DNA from: Setaria digitata
Lineage: Eukaryota; Nematoda; Chromadorea; Rhabditida; Setariidae
NCBI GenBank assembly: GCA_003640385.1
Contig: RCAB01000037.1
Span: forward strand, 1 to 64,000
Direction: 5' to 3'
DNA length: 64,000 nucleotides
Below, in pieces: positions 36,801 through 49,446 of this stretch (the first letter of the stretch is position 1; each line of letters opens with the position of its first letter). The position numbers were made by a program, and so were the translations under genes. Under the pieces are notes generated by a model. The model saw only the letters and a list, made by a program, of their open reading frames with translations. It did no database searches and was not told where the DNA came from.

Positions 36801-39800
36801 TGAAATGTAACTAACACTCATGATGAATCGATGCAAACTAATGGAAAATTGACAAAAAGTTCTAAATTGTAAAAGTAAACTGTTGAAAGGAAGAATAACA
36901 AAAAATTTTTGGAATAAGTGGAAAAAGTGGGTACGACTGAATATGTTCCCCCTTTTAACAACTTATTTTTCTGAAAGGAAATATTTCGAATTTTGCAAAA
37001 AAAGATGGAACGACTATATGTACCTGACGTCGCTGCTGACTCATTCGATGCATTCCTCGGCAATGCATTATTTACAATGTTATTTGAAATGTTGTAGGCC
37101 TGGTTACAATTCGCAACTTTTCCCGCATTCTGCATAAAATTATATAGCGATTCTTCTTCGAAATCATCTAGCTCGAAATCATTACCCACAATCTCCTCAC
37201 CTTCACTTACAGCTACATTTTCCAGACCGCTCGTTGACGCACCATCATCATGTCGTCTGCAATATTTTATAATTGATCGGATAAACCCCCATTTAAAAGA
37301 ACGGTTGTTAACAATTGTAGCAGTCCTCTTTTTTTCACAGTTTAACTTCCACTTAAAAAATTAAGCTATGTCTGAAAGGATCGCATCAAAACCAGAGATT
37401 TCGAAAATTTTTAAACTTACACAGCAGTAGCATAGGCCCCACCCTGTCCAATCCATGATCTTTTTGGTCGAGCAACTTCTGCCATATCAAAATCAGCAGT
37501 CTCTAATTTCCTTCTAAATAAGCTTTACAAAACGGAAATCTTTGTAAAACATATATTTTAAGGATAAGAAGCAATCGCATAATCAAAATCATATTAATAA
37601 CTTGACAAGTTATTATATAACATTTAAATAAAGAAATACAAAACCTACTCATCATTGTCAAGATTTTTTTTGCCACTCATACGCTGTTTGAGATGCATCT
37701 GTCTTCTGATATACCTCGCACGCAAGGCACCAAAAAGTGCTTTTACTTTATCCCATTCCGGAAAAGCAGATAGTATAGAGCCAGGCCCATACACCGGGAA
37801 ACCAGCTGCTGTCGCTTCCGAAATGGCCGCTTTTCGTCCCTTAATAACCCAATATTACAGAGAGCGAGTATAGCTCGAGGTATCTACAGTCTTACAGGTC
37901 ACAAATGATCAATTAAACTGATATAGCAAAGACTAAATTTTGACTGTATTCATCTGATGAAAACAAATGAAGCCATAAAAATATGAAATGGAACTATTTT
38001 ATTCAGCCGATGTGGCATGCTGTAAGAAATTCGTATAGCCTCTAGTTTTTTTGAAACGAATTCAGTAAGCAAAAACTTCAAACTGTCCACAACTTAAAAA
38101 AGTCTTAAATAAATGACATACCTTCTTCCATGCCTCTTTTGGATTCATTCCTAGAATTATATCCTTCCGACAACGTCGTTCGATTTCTTTTGCTCTGGCT
38201 TCCACTAATCTTATCGGTTTACAACGTTCATGATGCACTGGATACAACTGACTAACAACAACGCCATCTACCATTTTTATACGCGCAATTTCACCTGAAG
38301 TTCGAACTAACGACATGTATGTTTGTAAAAAATAAACTCAGAAAATGACGGTAGGATGACTCACCGCTTTTATAGGTTTGATGCAGAGTATCACAACGTG
38401 AACATCTGAAATGTATTGTTCGTCCGGATTTTGAATGAGATGCATGTCTGTAGAGTCGAACTTCATCTGGGTTGAGAGGTACCGTAAGTGAAGTTTGTTT
38501 GAAGCGGCGTGAAAAAGACAAATAATATGGAGAATTAGGCGGAGCCCTAAATGCCTCAATGTAACATATTATCATTCACAAATATTATTAACTTATGATA
38601 AATAATTTGTAACTAGACAATCGTTCATATCCCAAACTGATTTGAAAAGTGATAAGGAAAATTTGAGTTTACTCTTATACTAGGACGAGGCAGTTACTGT
38701 AGTGAATTTTTCTTTCACTTTTTGTTCACATCCAACTCAAAGATTGGACTAAAATATCATGGTATATTTGACAAAAGAAATTGGTATATTTGACAAAAGA
38801 AATTAGTTAAAAATTATCATCAGATAGTCTTCTCTTTTGCAAATAATTTGGTACACAAGCAGACTTACACTATAGGAGCATTAACCCCAGGAATAAGAGC
38901 TTTGTTTGCATTGCTGGCCTGGCATTTTATTCTACCGTTTTCTCGTGATGACTGATTTGCATCTACACCATCACTACCGCCAACTTCACAACCATATTTT
39001 GAGTCAGTATTACTTTCTACACACTGTGCATCCTATAATTGAAACCAAAAAATTAACGATTCACTTTTATCCCAAAAGTACGATAGGAAAGCAAGGTGTG
39101 CATCCGCATATAGGAGATAATTCTTTTTTTTTCTTTGTTACTGAAACGTCAAGTACTAGAATACCGTGTTTAAATTACATGTCAAAACAAGATTTCTGAA
39201 ATATGCCATGAAAGTTTCTAAACAAGCACAGTAAAGCTAAATAATAGTGACTTTTTCAGATAAGATGCGAAAAACAGATTCTGCAGCTTGTGAATAATAT
39301 GGGAAACTTATAATGTTGCACAAATTAATTCTTTGCAGAAAACTTGGCATTCGTATTTTCCACTTCAGCAAATATGCTGAAGTTTTGGGATATAATCCAA
39401 CTCTCCTGCTGAACCAAGAAAAAAATTACGGAAAAGGAAACTGGAAATGTCTGAGGCCTCAGAAGGAAAGCAGCACTAACACTTATGGATGGTATGAAAT
39501 CAAGAATAGTCAATGGGAAAAACAGAAATGGTACTGTTATTCTTTTGAACCGAACATTTTTCTTAAATATATTTTCTGCATTATACCAACTGCTTATTTT
39601 CTTCACAACGAAGAGTCCAATTCTTAATAAACAGAATACAAATCACCTCTGTGCACGGGTACACAAATGCGCAAATACACGGACTCCAGCACATGAGAAA
39701 CAAATCTGACAGCAAGCGAAATTCCAAAAATTCAATTCCAAAAAAATAAACTTACCAATTCATCCAGCATTCGGCTTTTAACTCTTACTGTTGTAGTAGA

Positions 39801-40780
39801 TACAGGACTGCCTGTTATTTTTGCGATTAACTCAGCACCTTCACGTGAGCTAATTTTCTGATTTCTATAGTCACGTAAAACATCTCTTACTCGTGGATGC
39901 CGCCAATCCACAGAACATGGTGGACCTAAAACATTAGCTATGATAAATAAAAATATTTGTCATAACATTCAATTAAATCAAGTCAATATTAATCTGTCGA
40001 AATATTTGAAATCAATATCGGATGGGAATCTTCCATAATCTAACGATAAATACTCACGATATGTGCGAAAGGTAGGAGGTGTCCAGACAGCAGGGACAAC
40101 ATGACGGCCTTGCAAGCCACCGTTATCTTGCCTTTCTTCATCCTCTCTTATCGGACCTGGTTCCTGCACCACTCGATTGACACTCATTCCCAAAGTCACA
40201 TCGCCACTTTGATTAGAGCCCTCCACCGTACTATAGTTTAAAACATCATAGCCTCTCGTACTTCGTGGTGAATGTCCCAAATAGCGACTGTTGACAGAAT
40301 AATCTGCTTGACTCGTCTCACTTATTGAAGCATTATCTTCTCCAAAACTCTGTGCCGATCGACCTGAAAAACATTATGCCGAAAATTAAACTAGTTACTT
40401 TATACAACTAATTTTTTAAATTCACTTAAACTACTATTAACGAAACTGTGAGGAAAAATGACAATTCATATTAAAATTTGACAACCTGCAAAACATTTCA
40501 TATAAAGAAAGGACAAAAAACCATTTTCCGAACAGGTCTGCTCATCATAATCCATGGGTTCGGTTTTAATCGTTCGTAGCCGCGCATATGTCTTAATCGG
40601 CTGTTGCGAATGATCCCGACTATAGAAGCCATTACCGCTACCCTGATCGCTGTTAATAGAAGCATTGTCCGCACCAGCACAGTTATTTTTCGAAAGATGT
40701 ATTTCTTCCAAGAACTGTTGATCTTCATTTTCGTATTGAGAATCGACGATTAATGCACCACGTTCCGGAGTAAACGCCAT
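30813..40780 (-). CDS. Large PHD-finger protein with a zinc-binding module and duplicated W-P module (1,628 aa)
   Basis: Probably a nuclear, chromatin-linked protein. Exons: 40780-40522, 40363-40058, 39925-39756, 39032-38871, 38554-38365, 38294-38122, 37839-37649, 37513-37421, 37256-37024, 36619-36460, 36199-36096, 35923-35831, 35540-35296, 35146-34924, 34825-34721, 34514-34410, 34286-34038, 33637-33420, 33275-33200, 32793-32650, 32573-32459, 32339-31214, 30959-30813; every phase fits. Visible parts: an acidic N terminus; a SVDWRHPRVRDVL segment (about 246); a CxxC...HHxxC zinc-type module (FRCSRC to HHERC, about 345-395) of FLYWCH-like appearance; two similar W-P modules (YWPPSVPF in 793-867, CWPPEIPF in 1118-1166); a 375-residue Ser/Gln-rich exon (1205-1580); and a C-terminal PHD-type finger (CVRCNRCHKNFHSKC, then CASC). 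I do not know a named orthologue. Confidence 0.85.
33799..33848. repeat. Perfect 19-bp stem hairpin in an intron
   Basis: Arms 33799-33817 and 33830-33848 are perfect reverse complements with a 12-base loop, inside the intron between exons 34286-34038 and 33637-33420 of the PHD gene. It could be a miRNA-like or mirtron-independent hairpin, or the remnant of a small inverted-repeat element. Confidence 0.8.
38761..38804. repeat. Tandem duplication of a 22-bp unit
   Basis: Two identical copies of a 22-bp unit (38761-38782 and 38783-38804) in an intron of the PHD gene. It is a simple recent slippage-type duplication. Confidence 0.85.
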
Positions 40781-40807
40781 GTAAATGATACACAATGTAC
40801 GGCTGTT

Positions 40808-40809
40808 CT
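40808..40809 (-). promoter_or_regulatory. Probable spliced-leader acceptor of the PHD-finger gene
   Basis: TTGACTACTTCAG on the minus strand ends 27 nt before the ATG at 40780. No upstream coding exon was found. Confidence 0.5.
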
Positions 40810-43042
40810 GAAGTAGTCAATTTTTTTTTTCGAAGTTTCAAAAAGTTCCCGGCCTTAACCCTTTATTTTTTCGATTCATCATTAGTTCACTTCGTGCTAA
40901 GTTAAAATGAAAAAATGATGAGAATGCTATATATTTTCCGAAAAATTTTGGATGATTTCAATTAGGATATCTATATTATTAGGTATCAGATCCCAGAGTA
41001 GTATGGTGCATGTTTTATAATGTGTGCTGCTGAGCTAATTCTAAGTTAAACCATTAATAACAGTATTTATAAATACATCATCGTTACATAGGAACTTAGA
41101 AATCTCTACCTCGTCGAGACAAAGCGCAGCAAAACCGTCAGCTGCGACTTCTTTCCCACTGATATAGTGACTTCTAAAACGCACATAAACTATGAATATC
41201 CAAAAAAAGATTCTTTTTCATCAACTTCTGTTACCTAAAGGACAATGGTGAAATTTCGAAAGGTCTTGGAAGTTGCTTTCCTACTTACAGTGCTGTCTCT
41301 CCCAGCACGGTATAGCAACGCAGCGTGATGAGAAGCCGAAGAAATCTCAGGCTTAGTCTTACCACAAGACCTTTGTCTTCATCTTCATAGTATGTTGGTG
41401 CACCAGCAGCCAGGTTAGTCCACTAGTAGTGTAATCTATGACACTTCATCTACTCAACAATGTCCCAAACAGACGCAATTTAAGCAGTACCTTTAGTTAA
41501 ACGAATGTCTGTGCCGTGCAGAAGTACCTTTAGACAGAGGCACTTTAACACTTTTATCCATCCACCAGAATTCTGCAATTACTACCGAAATCCATCAACT
41601 AGTAGATAAGCGAATCCTCCAACGTGCTAATTACATCATCTGAAATGCGGCCGAAGCCAATGTGATCAGTGCACAATGCAACTAATTTCGTGTTCTACAA
41701 AATTTACGCTACGGGACAGTTTTATTGCTCTCAACTTTGCAAAATTTCTTTGGGAAAATTGGTCTCTTGAATAATATCAGTTCTAATTTCTAACAAGAAT
41801 ATTCACAATATGCATCAGAAAGTAGCAGTACATTCCCAGTTGAGTTTGTTGGTTGCGAGCAGTGTCGTGCGCCTGTTAACGGTGGGGTTTAAATCGGACT
41901 TTTCATGAAAGGTAAGTAATGCTTGCGTACCGTTCGTTTATTATTTTTGCTTTAATATTCTCAACTTCACTTCTTATAAAAATCTTCAACTACAAATTAG
42001 CTTTGCTTCCGTCCCTTAAACGTTGGTGATTGTGATTTATGCAGCACTTTATTATTACTTATCATTTCTTAATTTTTCTAAAAGCACTGCAACTGCAGGG
42101 GTGTTTGGATATCGGATACGGTAATGGTCTTTGAGGATGAATGATACTACGAAGCAGCTATCAGTGGGAGAATTTTTTTATCATCGTTAATAGCTCTGTC
42201 TTCTAGAAATTAAAATCAGTTTTCAATTCGAAATGGCGCTACCAGGTAACATTTTCTATAGATAATTTGCATGAAACTTCAAAATTACAAGATCTCCAAC
42301 GAAAGATAATTCCAGAATTCCGAAAAATTGGAACCAGTTTATCGATACTTTGTAGTGAAATTCTGCATTGTGTTATTATATATTTAGATAGAATTGAAGT
42401 ACTAAATTAAGGCTACATATAATTGGAATACTATACTAAATTAGACTTAGGTAAAAGTCGTAATTCTCAAAGTGCATAATTTTTTGATTCTTTCCATCAA
42501 ATTAAATTTTTTCGAGGTCTGCTTCCTACATAACTGGCTTTCCTTATACTCGTTAGAACTAATTTGGCAGTGGCATATGATTTGTTCGAAATTTTGCTTG
42601 AATGAACATTCACCAAAATCTCGAATTATATGGTCATTTGCAGCAAATGATGTTTGTTCCAGACAAATTTACACAACTGATTTGAATTTATTGCATGGCA
42701 ATTTAATCACAAATCAAAAGATGTTATTGTCACAATCCTTATCACCTGAACACATACTGCAGTACTGTCGACTTGTGTTTCTGGTCGCTGATTATCCTAC
42801 AAAAGCATAGCAGTTTCCCATTGTTTCTGATATTTAATATGCAGATTTTAGTTAGCTAATAAATGGAAACCGCACGTCACGCCAAACTAACAATTTATTT
42901 AATTCTCTCTAAATTAAGCATCGCATTTTCGAACAACATAATCTGAAAAACTGAAATTTCATTTTTATAACTATGCCACCAACTCATTTTCTACTTCATC
43001 GGAACTGTTTTACAAATGTTTTCAAGAAAAAAAATAAACATT
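40810..43042. other. Intergenic region upstream of the PHD-finger gene
   Basis: About 2.2 kb. It contains a possible plus-strand non-coding exon ending in a strong donor at 41910-41911 (GAAAG|GTAAGTAATG) and a short ATGGCGCTACCAG|GTAACA at about 42232. No coding gene could be assembled from these. An AT-rich frame at 42472-42810 (112 codons) has no family resemblance. Confidence 0.5.
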
Positions 43043-44740
43043 TTAAGAAAACCTCGGCTTAATATAAAAGGCATCGTAATGCCCTTCAATCAATGTACTG
43101 TATGGCGAGCTTGCTTTTCTTACTCGATATGCCCTTCTTAACGATCGGAAGCAAACGATCATCGTTGCAAAACTTACCGTAACTGAAAATAAATTCAGCA
43201 TAATTCATTTTTAATGAAATCATTATAAATAAAAGTTTCCTCCATAGAAAAAGTTAAAAAATTAATTTTTAAAATCCGAAATGTGAATCGACGACTTTGA
43301 ACACTAATACAGACTATTCTTATCGTACCCATTATCTAATGTTAGTTGCGAACTTCAGTAACATTTTTAAATTTAACCATCCCTACTTAATTGCCATCAT
43401 AAAATTTTTCAATCTTCATACACCCAAGTCAAAAGAAAAACATTGGTCGTAGATTATCGTAACTGAAGAATAATCATAGCACTAAAGTCTTCACGTGAAT
43501 GGTGAAATGATATTACAAAAGTCTTCTTTCTTTTATCCTTTTTTAGCAGCTGGCTAGTTAGAATTTAATACTATTTCAGACATTAATGAGCAGACTGATT
43601 TAACTCAGTATACTGTAAGGCTTTATACACTCTTTACTTGAGGAAAATTCCAAAGAATTCATCGAATAATTTGAACAACAGGCTAAGAAGATGGATAGAT
43701 TAACAGAGTAGGCCAATGATTTAATTCTCGAAATACGGTTGATGAAAAGTCTAACATTCGGTAAGACCGAAGCAGAGGAGAACCACGTGGACGTTGCTTA
43801 CCAATCCGTGACATTCGCCTCGATCACAGTTGTAATTTATTACAGCTGCACTATCCACAAACATTGTCGTGCTCATTGCCATGGAAAATATTGAAAAAAA
43901 CAATAGTAATAACTGAGCTGGACGATCTAACCTCCTGCAAATTACTGCTGCTTAACTTCGTAATAGTAATTTTGATTTGGATGGATCTGATTTGAATTTG
44001 CAAGAATATACATCAAATGATGAGCAGGATTACTATTGTTATTTTAATTACTATTTTTATAATTTAGGATCACCTTCCAGTCTCGAGACTAGCAGTGAGA
44101 GAAATTTAACCTTGCTGCAATAAATGAGAAAATTCCACAGACAATAAATGATAGTGATGCTGTTATGGCAAATGCTGTTTCTGAGATATTATTGGTGACG
44201 ACATCGAATATAAGTAGCGTGACACCGAGTAGCAAATGACAAATACCAAGCATTATGCCACAGAAACGACATGGCCATACTTGTGCGACATTAAGTTGAA
44301 TAGATTCTGAAAATTCAATGAAATCTGAAGTTGAAATTATGCAAAACTGAGAAGCTAACACCTTAGTTAATTTTGATCTGGAAATTTATAAATACAGATA
44401 GCAGGAATAAAGTGAATGAACAGAGTTCGTGTTGTAGGGAAATACATATATTATAAAATAAACATAAAGAATTAATAACTAACAATTTTGATGAGCAGTA
44501 ATTAACAATTTAAATTAAAAAGTTCTAAAATGACTACGCATTCTGCAAAATCTAATCATGCCTCATTACAGTGTGAGCGTATTGTTGAAGATACCAACTA
44601 TCTGGTGGTTTTTTTTATAACACCAAAGAATCTCTCCCGAATCCGATTCATCACAGTTGCCTACCGTTTCTGGTAACAGGCGATGATGTTATCATCAGTG
44701 GTTTACGATCACTTTCACGATCACTTTCCTCCACTTCCAT
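43043..44740 (-). CDS. Four-transmembrane MS4A-like protein (192 aa)
   Basis: Integral membrane protein of unknown function. Exons: 44740-44665, 44306-44111, 43934-43768 and 43182-43043, all in phase with a TAA stop. A polar 25-residue N terminus (MEVEESDRESDRK) precedes four hydrophobic segments: CGIMLGICHLLLGVTLLIF, ETAFAITASLSFIVCGIFSF, LLLLFFSIFSMAMSTTMF, and one formed across the last junction (VLLCF plus VTVSFATMIVCF). Between TM3 and TM4 is a loop with two Cys (NYNCDRGECHG), and the tail is basic then aromatic. The topology, the GIMLGI...LLLG start of TM1 and the short TM1-TM2 loop resemble MS4A/CD20-like tetraspan proteins; a true tetraspanin is unlikely because the large CCG loop is missing. 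The last donor (TTCG|GTCTTA) is weak and was chosen for phase and for completing TM4. Confidence 0.78.
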
Positions 44741-47390
44741 TCTCGTACACTTTAGATAAAAAACTAACACCAATGATATAAAGGAATAGTAATGCTGGAT
44801 AAATTATTTCTTCGCATCCATAACCTCTCATTCTAAAATTAAATTTCATTTATGGCATTGAATTATAATTAAATTGGAATTAAAAATCTCTTCTAAACTG
44901 TGAATTAGAGTGGAATTTAAAGTGGCAGTAAGCAATTGCCATAGCGAACTGAAAATTGTATATCTGTGTATGAAAGTATAATGACACATTCGAATTAATT
45001 TTTAAGCAATTTGATCATGATGAGAAATTCAAATAGTTTTCATTGCTTTCAAATTAATTTCAATTCAGAAAGATGACAAAAAAGATATATTTCTTCGATG
45101 CGTCGGGCAATGTTATCGATTCAAGACGAAAGTAGAGTTAAAAAAAACAAGCAGCGATAAAAATAATTTGATTGATGATTATCAAACATTCACAGATCAG
45201 AGCTCGCCATGAAAAGAATTCGGGGCGAAGTCGTAAAGGATTGATGACACTTCTCGAAGGTATTTTCAGAATCTTTGAATTCACTGGATCAGAAACTTTC
45301 AGGAATTAGTACAATAGTAGTGAAGTGTGCTGCGAAGGCCAGATTTTTAAGAGACAGAAAAGCATACATTTGGTAACCAAGCAGCCGTCTAGCAAAGCAA
45401 AGAGGCTTTTGTTATGGGAGTGTTTAATTTTATCATAGAAGTCTCCTACTCGAAAGTTGTTGACACTTGCTCCTGAATCGAAGAAAAGGTCAATGAATCA
45501 GCTAAATAATAAGAAATGCTAAATTTGATAGAATCTAACCCATCGTAATTAAACCACAAAAAAAATGTTACTTTGATTTGTCTTTTGATCTCTGCTCGTT
45601 TAAGTCAGAAATTAAAGTGAAACTTCTTTTTAAAAGCTCTGAGGAGGCAGCACAGCAGGTAAATTACAAGTGACATTTTGTACTTAAACTAATTTTCATG
45701 GAATAGTATGAAATCAAAATATTTGCAGTGAAACAGGAAAAATTTGCGTTGAAAATTTGGAGGATGCAAAACAGAAATATCTGAAAATTTTGTCACCAAA
45801 TGAGTAGTTTAAATATTATTTGAAATAAAGTTCGTCTTCTGCGCATTTCTGAAAAAAATACTGTTAAGAGAAAAGAAAGGAATAATTATTTTGAGTAGAA
45901 CAATTAAATCTTTTTTGATAAATAAAAAAGGAAAAAGAAAAGCAAGATGTAGTAAAATTGGTTGTAAAAGCGGGTTTTCTGAAAATAAGCTTAGGGCGAA
46001 ACCATTCTCGGATTCTCAGTCCAGTCACTTAAACCGAATGACGAACAAAAACAAGAGGCAACTGCATTTGCTTCTCTGCTAAGTCTTCGGAGTCTAGTTT
46101 CAAGGCTTTCTTTCATTAAAGTATTAGTTTCTTTTTTATTTTTCCTCTAACAACATGGAACCATTTAATTTGTGAATAAAAGATAAGCGTTTAAAATTAA
46201 TTCCAATTGGATATGCTATTTGTTCATGGGGATGGTGAAACTGTGGTAATGCACCTGGATCGAACTAAAGCATCGCACCGAGAATAGCTATCTAGACTTG
46301 CAAATATTACTAAATAGTTACTGACAATGAAGAAACGACATTATCTAGGCTTGTGTTTCCGAGAAAGATTCCTTTGCTGTGCTAGTAGAAATCAAAAAGT
46401 TTCTCTATAATACTGGAATGTGAAATATGTTTGAAACCCTAATCATTAATTACAAATGAAGGTCGGTCGACACTTGTCTGTAGAAGCAGTAAAACGAAGT
46501 TTAAGTACGCGAAATTTAAACTATCGGATTTGAGCAGCAATCTAAAAACAACTAAAAAGCTAAGCAGCGAAAGCAAAAAACACTATTCAAAACAAAAGAC
46601 TAGTAAAGTTTAAGTATATATCAATCAGCTGTTATACCAGCAGACAATTGGCTAAATGTATGTTCTTGCAGTAAAAAAAAAAAGAAGTTAAAGCTTTGGC
46701 TGCGGTGAATGCACTTAGGAAGACAGCTGCTTTGAAAGTTTACTTCGATTTAACTCATGATGACATTGAAGTGAGAAGAAGCTTCCACAGAAATTGTAAA
46801 CTTAGATTTTCATTTGGATGATTTCAATTTCCAATTCGTTGAAGTTTAAAGCTTCTAATTCTCACACTGTGGAATAGAAAAATATGATGAAAACAATTCA
46901 GAATTGGCAGGAAACTTCACTTCTCCATGTTTCACTATTCAAATCATTTACCCATTCACTCAGAATACTCCAGAAATGATGTTCCGACTCCATACGATTA
47001 AACTGATGGCATTATTTGGTGCTACCACTGCAACTGAATTCTACCAAACAGTCACTCTTTGTCGTAAATTGGCTTCTCTGGTCCTTGTATACCTCTCATC
47101 GCCATCAAAAATTCAAAAATTGAGTTGACACCCTTCTCTGACTTCTCTCGTAATTTTGTTCTCATTGAGAATTAATCGAAAAGGTTTTAAAACATAAATT
47201 TGCATTCAAAGTTATAAATAAGTCAAGATCCAAAGGATATGAAAAGGTGGTACAGTTGATGCTTTATTTTATTTTTCATCGGAACAATTGGATTTTGACT
47301 GTCTTTAATACTGTTTATGGTGGACTAAATTCTGTTTGTTATGATCCCTTAAATTTGTTAAGGAACTAAACAAATTAGTAATTACGGTAT

Positions 47391-47440
47391 AATATATATA
47401 TATATATATATAAAAAAAAATATATATATATATATTTTTA

Positions 47441-47476
<36 letters not shown>
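47391..47476. repeat. TA/A-run compound microsatellite
   Basis: Alternating TA repeats interrupted by runs of eight to ten A and five T. It is almost self-complementary and could extrude as a cruciform; it is also a likely site of assembly error. Confidence 0.9.
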
Positions 47477-49263
47477 TGATAAGAGTTAAGCACTGATAGC
47501 TTGTTCTGACATTTCGTTTAAGTCCTGATGGATCAAAAATAGATAATTATTGATGCCGAAAAAATTTTGGATTATATTATAAAATTTCATTTCTCTCCTG
47601 TCAATAAAAAGATCAATTTTAAAAATTATAAACCCTAAAGTTTGCGACTCATGAAATTAGGTTGCTACCTTTTAGCATTAAGCATAATCAGAACAACAAT
47701 ATTCATGAGAAAACATTTGCAGCTAACAACCATTGCCTCAGTGCAGATCAACCATATAAAAGTCGGTAGTCAAGTTTCTCAAAAATTTTGTAACAAATGA
47801 AATACTGAAGCCAATAAAAATTACAAAGTAAAGAATGAAATTAATTGTAGTCTACAAATGACAGATACCTCAAGTAGAAGAATTTAAAAGAAGGCATTAA
47901 TTGCTCATAAAACTTAAAGTCGTAAAATATAAAAAACAGGAAGTAGAAAGCGGCAAAGTGATAAAGCTACTCTTTGGAATTCGGTAAGAAGTCTTATTAA
48001 TTTAATTAATTAACACATGATGTTCCTGTTTATTAATAGATGAAGATTTTGCTAACCCAATGTTTACCTAAACTAAATGACGTAAAGGACGAACCTAGCC
48101 AGCATCAGTTTCATAGAAATCAATTTAGAAAATGGCAGTTGGTGTAAGAGTTAATTCACGTGTTCATTTACGGAGCGAAGTATGCTTGGCTGAAACTTGT
48201 ACTAGGAATGTTTTATAACTGCGAATGAAATTACAAATAAAATTAACAAAAGGTGAAGAAATAGCTGCGATAGTGACAGCTGTCACTAGTTGGTAATTGA
48301 TTCTTGTAATCAGCGTGTCATGGAAGGACTGTTAAAAATGAAAAGTTCGGCACATGTATTGTCAGCTGAGATGTAATTTTAGGAAGAAAAAGTCATAAAG
48401 AGGAGTTTATGTGTTAGTAGTTTTCGAACTTTCTGTAGCAAGGGGACACGAGGACTAAAAATTTTCAATGGACTGGACGCTGACATTTCTCCTTTCAAGG
48501 AGTTCTGATTCAGAATGCTAAGATATTTCCAAACAATGACTAATGGCTCTAGTTCGATCACAGGTGATAAAGACGACTAAAACTAGCTTCAAAATAGAGT
48601 ACTTTATTGATCAAACTCATTTAACACCTTCAAATTATCTTGTATGTCATCAAGTGATATCAAGAATAAGTGGAATATACGTATCTGTGATACATTTCTA
48701 AAAGTTTACCCGCATTTCACTTAAACAAAATTTCTCAGTCATGAAGCGTCCAACTTTTCTTGATTTACTTTTTATCCTTTTTAACTTGCGACATTTTGAT
48801 ATGAGAAAAAAAGGTGTACATTAATTGTATTTTATTTCTAATTCACTATTGCCGGGAATGTTAAAGTTATTAGAAATACTGTCATTTTGAATAATCAGAA
48901 TAATTATTCCTGTCTATATTTAAGACCAAATAATACTTTAAAAATATTTTGGACGGACATTAAAAATTTATGGGAATTTTATTCGACCAACTAGAAATAT
49001 CAGAATGTAACATGTTAACTACATATAAGGAAATTAAACATCCATTCTGTAGAATTATGTTCATTTACGCTTTCTTAAACTTTGATTGAATAAAGTATCT
49101 TCTGATTTATTTCAAAACCTGTTGCTTTCATGAACATCAGAGAACTATATGATTTAATTATGATCGCGTCACTACTTCGTATTCGTCCATTTAAATGCAA
49201 CCATTTTCTTTTTTCATTCATAATATTTACTTTTAAAAGATTACGAAAATTTAAGTTAAAATT

Positions 49264-49446
49264 TCATAAATACAAATTTTCTATATAGAATGTATAAGCA
49301 GGGCAGCACGTTTTCCTTTCCATATTGGGTGAAATAATAGAATTTGACTGTAATCCATCATGCAACTTCTTATTTACTGTCATGTCAACGGAAGTGACGA
49401 GGAATATGATTAGTAAAAATAATGGGAATGAATCTCGACGTACCAC
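49264..49446 (-). CDS. Possible signal-peptide exon (doubtful)
   Basis: A 60-codon minus-strand frame starts with a signal-like stretch (VVRRDSFPLFLLIIFLVTSV) and then reads a short hydrophilic peptide with one CC pair. It has no in-frame ATG (it begins at GTG after a stop), so it would have to be an exon; a possible donor, GACATGACA|GTAAAT, follows the hydrophobic part. No partner exon was found. Chance in AT-rich DNA is quite possible. Confidence 0.15.
   Translation of the reverse strand: MVRRDSFPLFLLIIFLVTSVDMTVNKKLHDGLQSNSIISPNMERKTCCPAYTFYIENLYL

Noticed and set aside
33845..45457. Shared 15-base TCCTACTCGAAAGTT at 33845 and about 45443 as a dispersed repeat
   Set aside because: The identity does not extend beyond this short core on either side, so it is not enough to define a repeat family from two copies.
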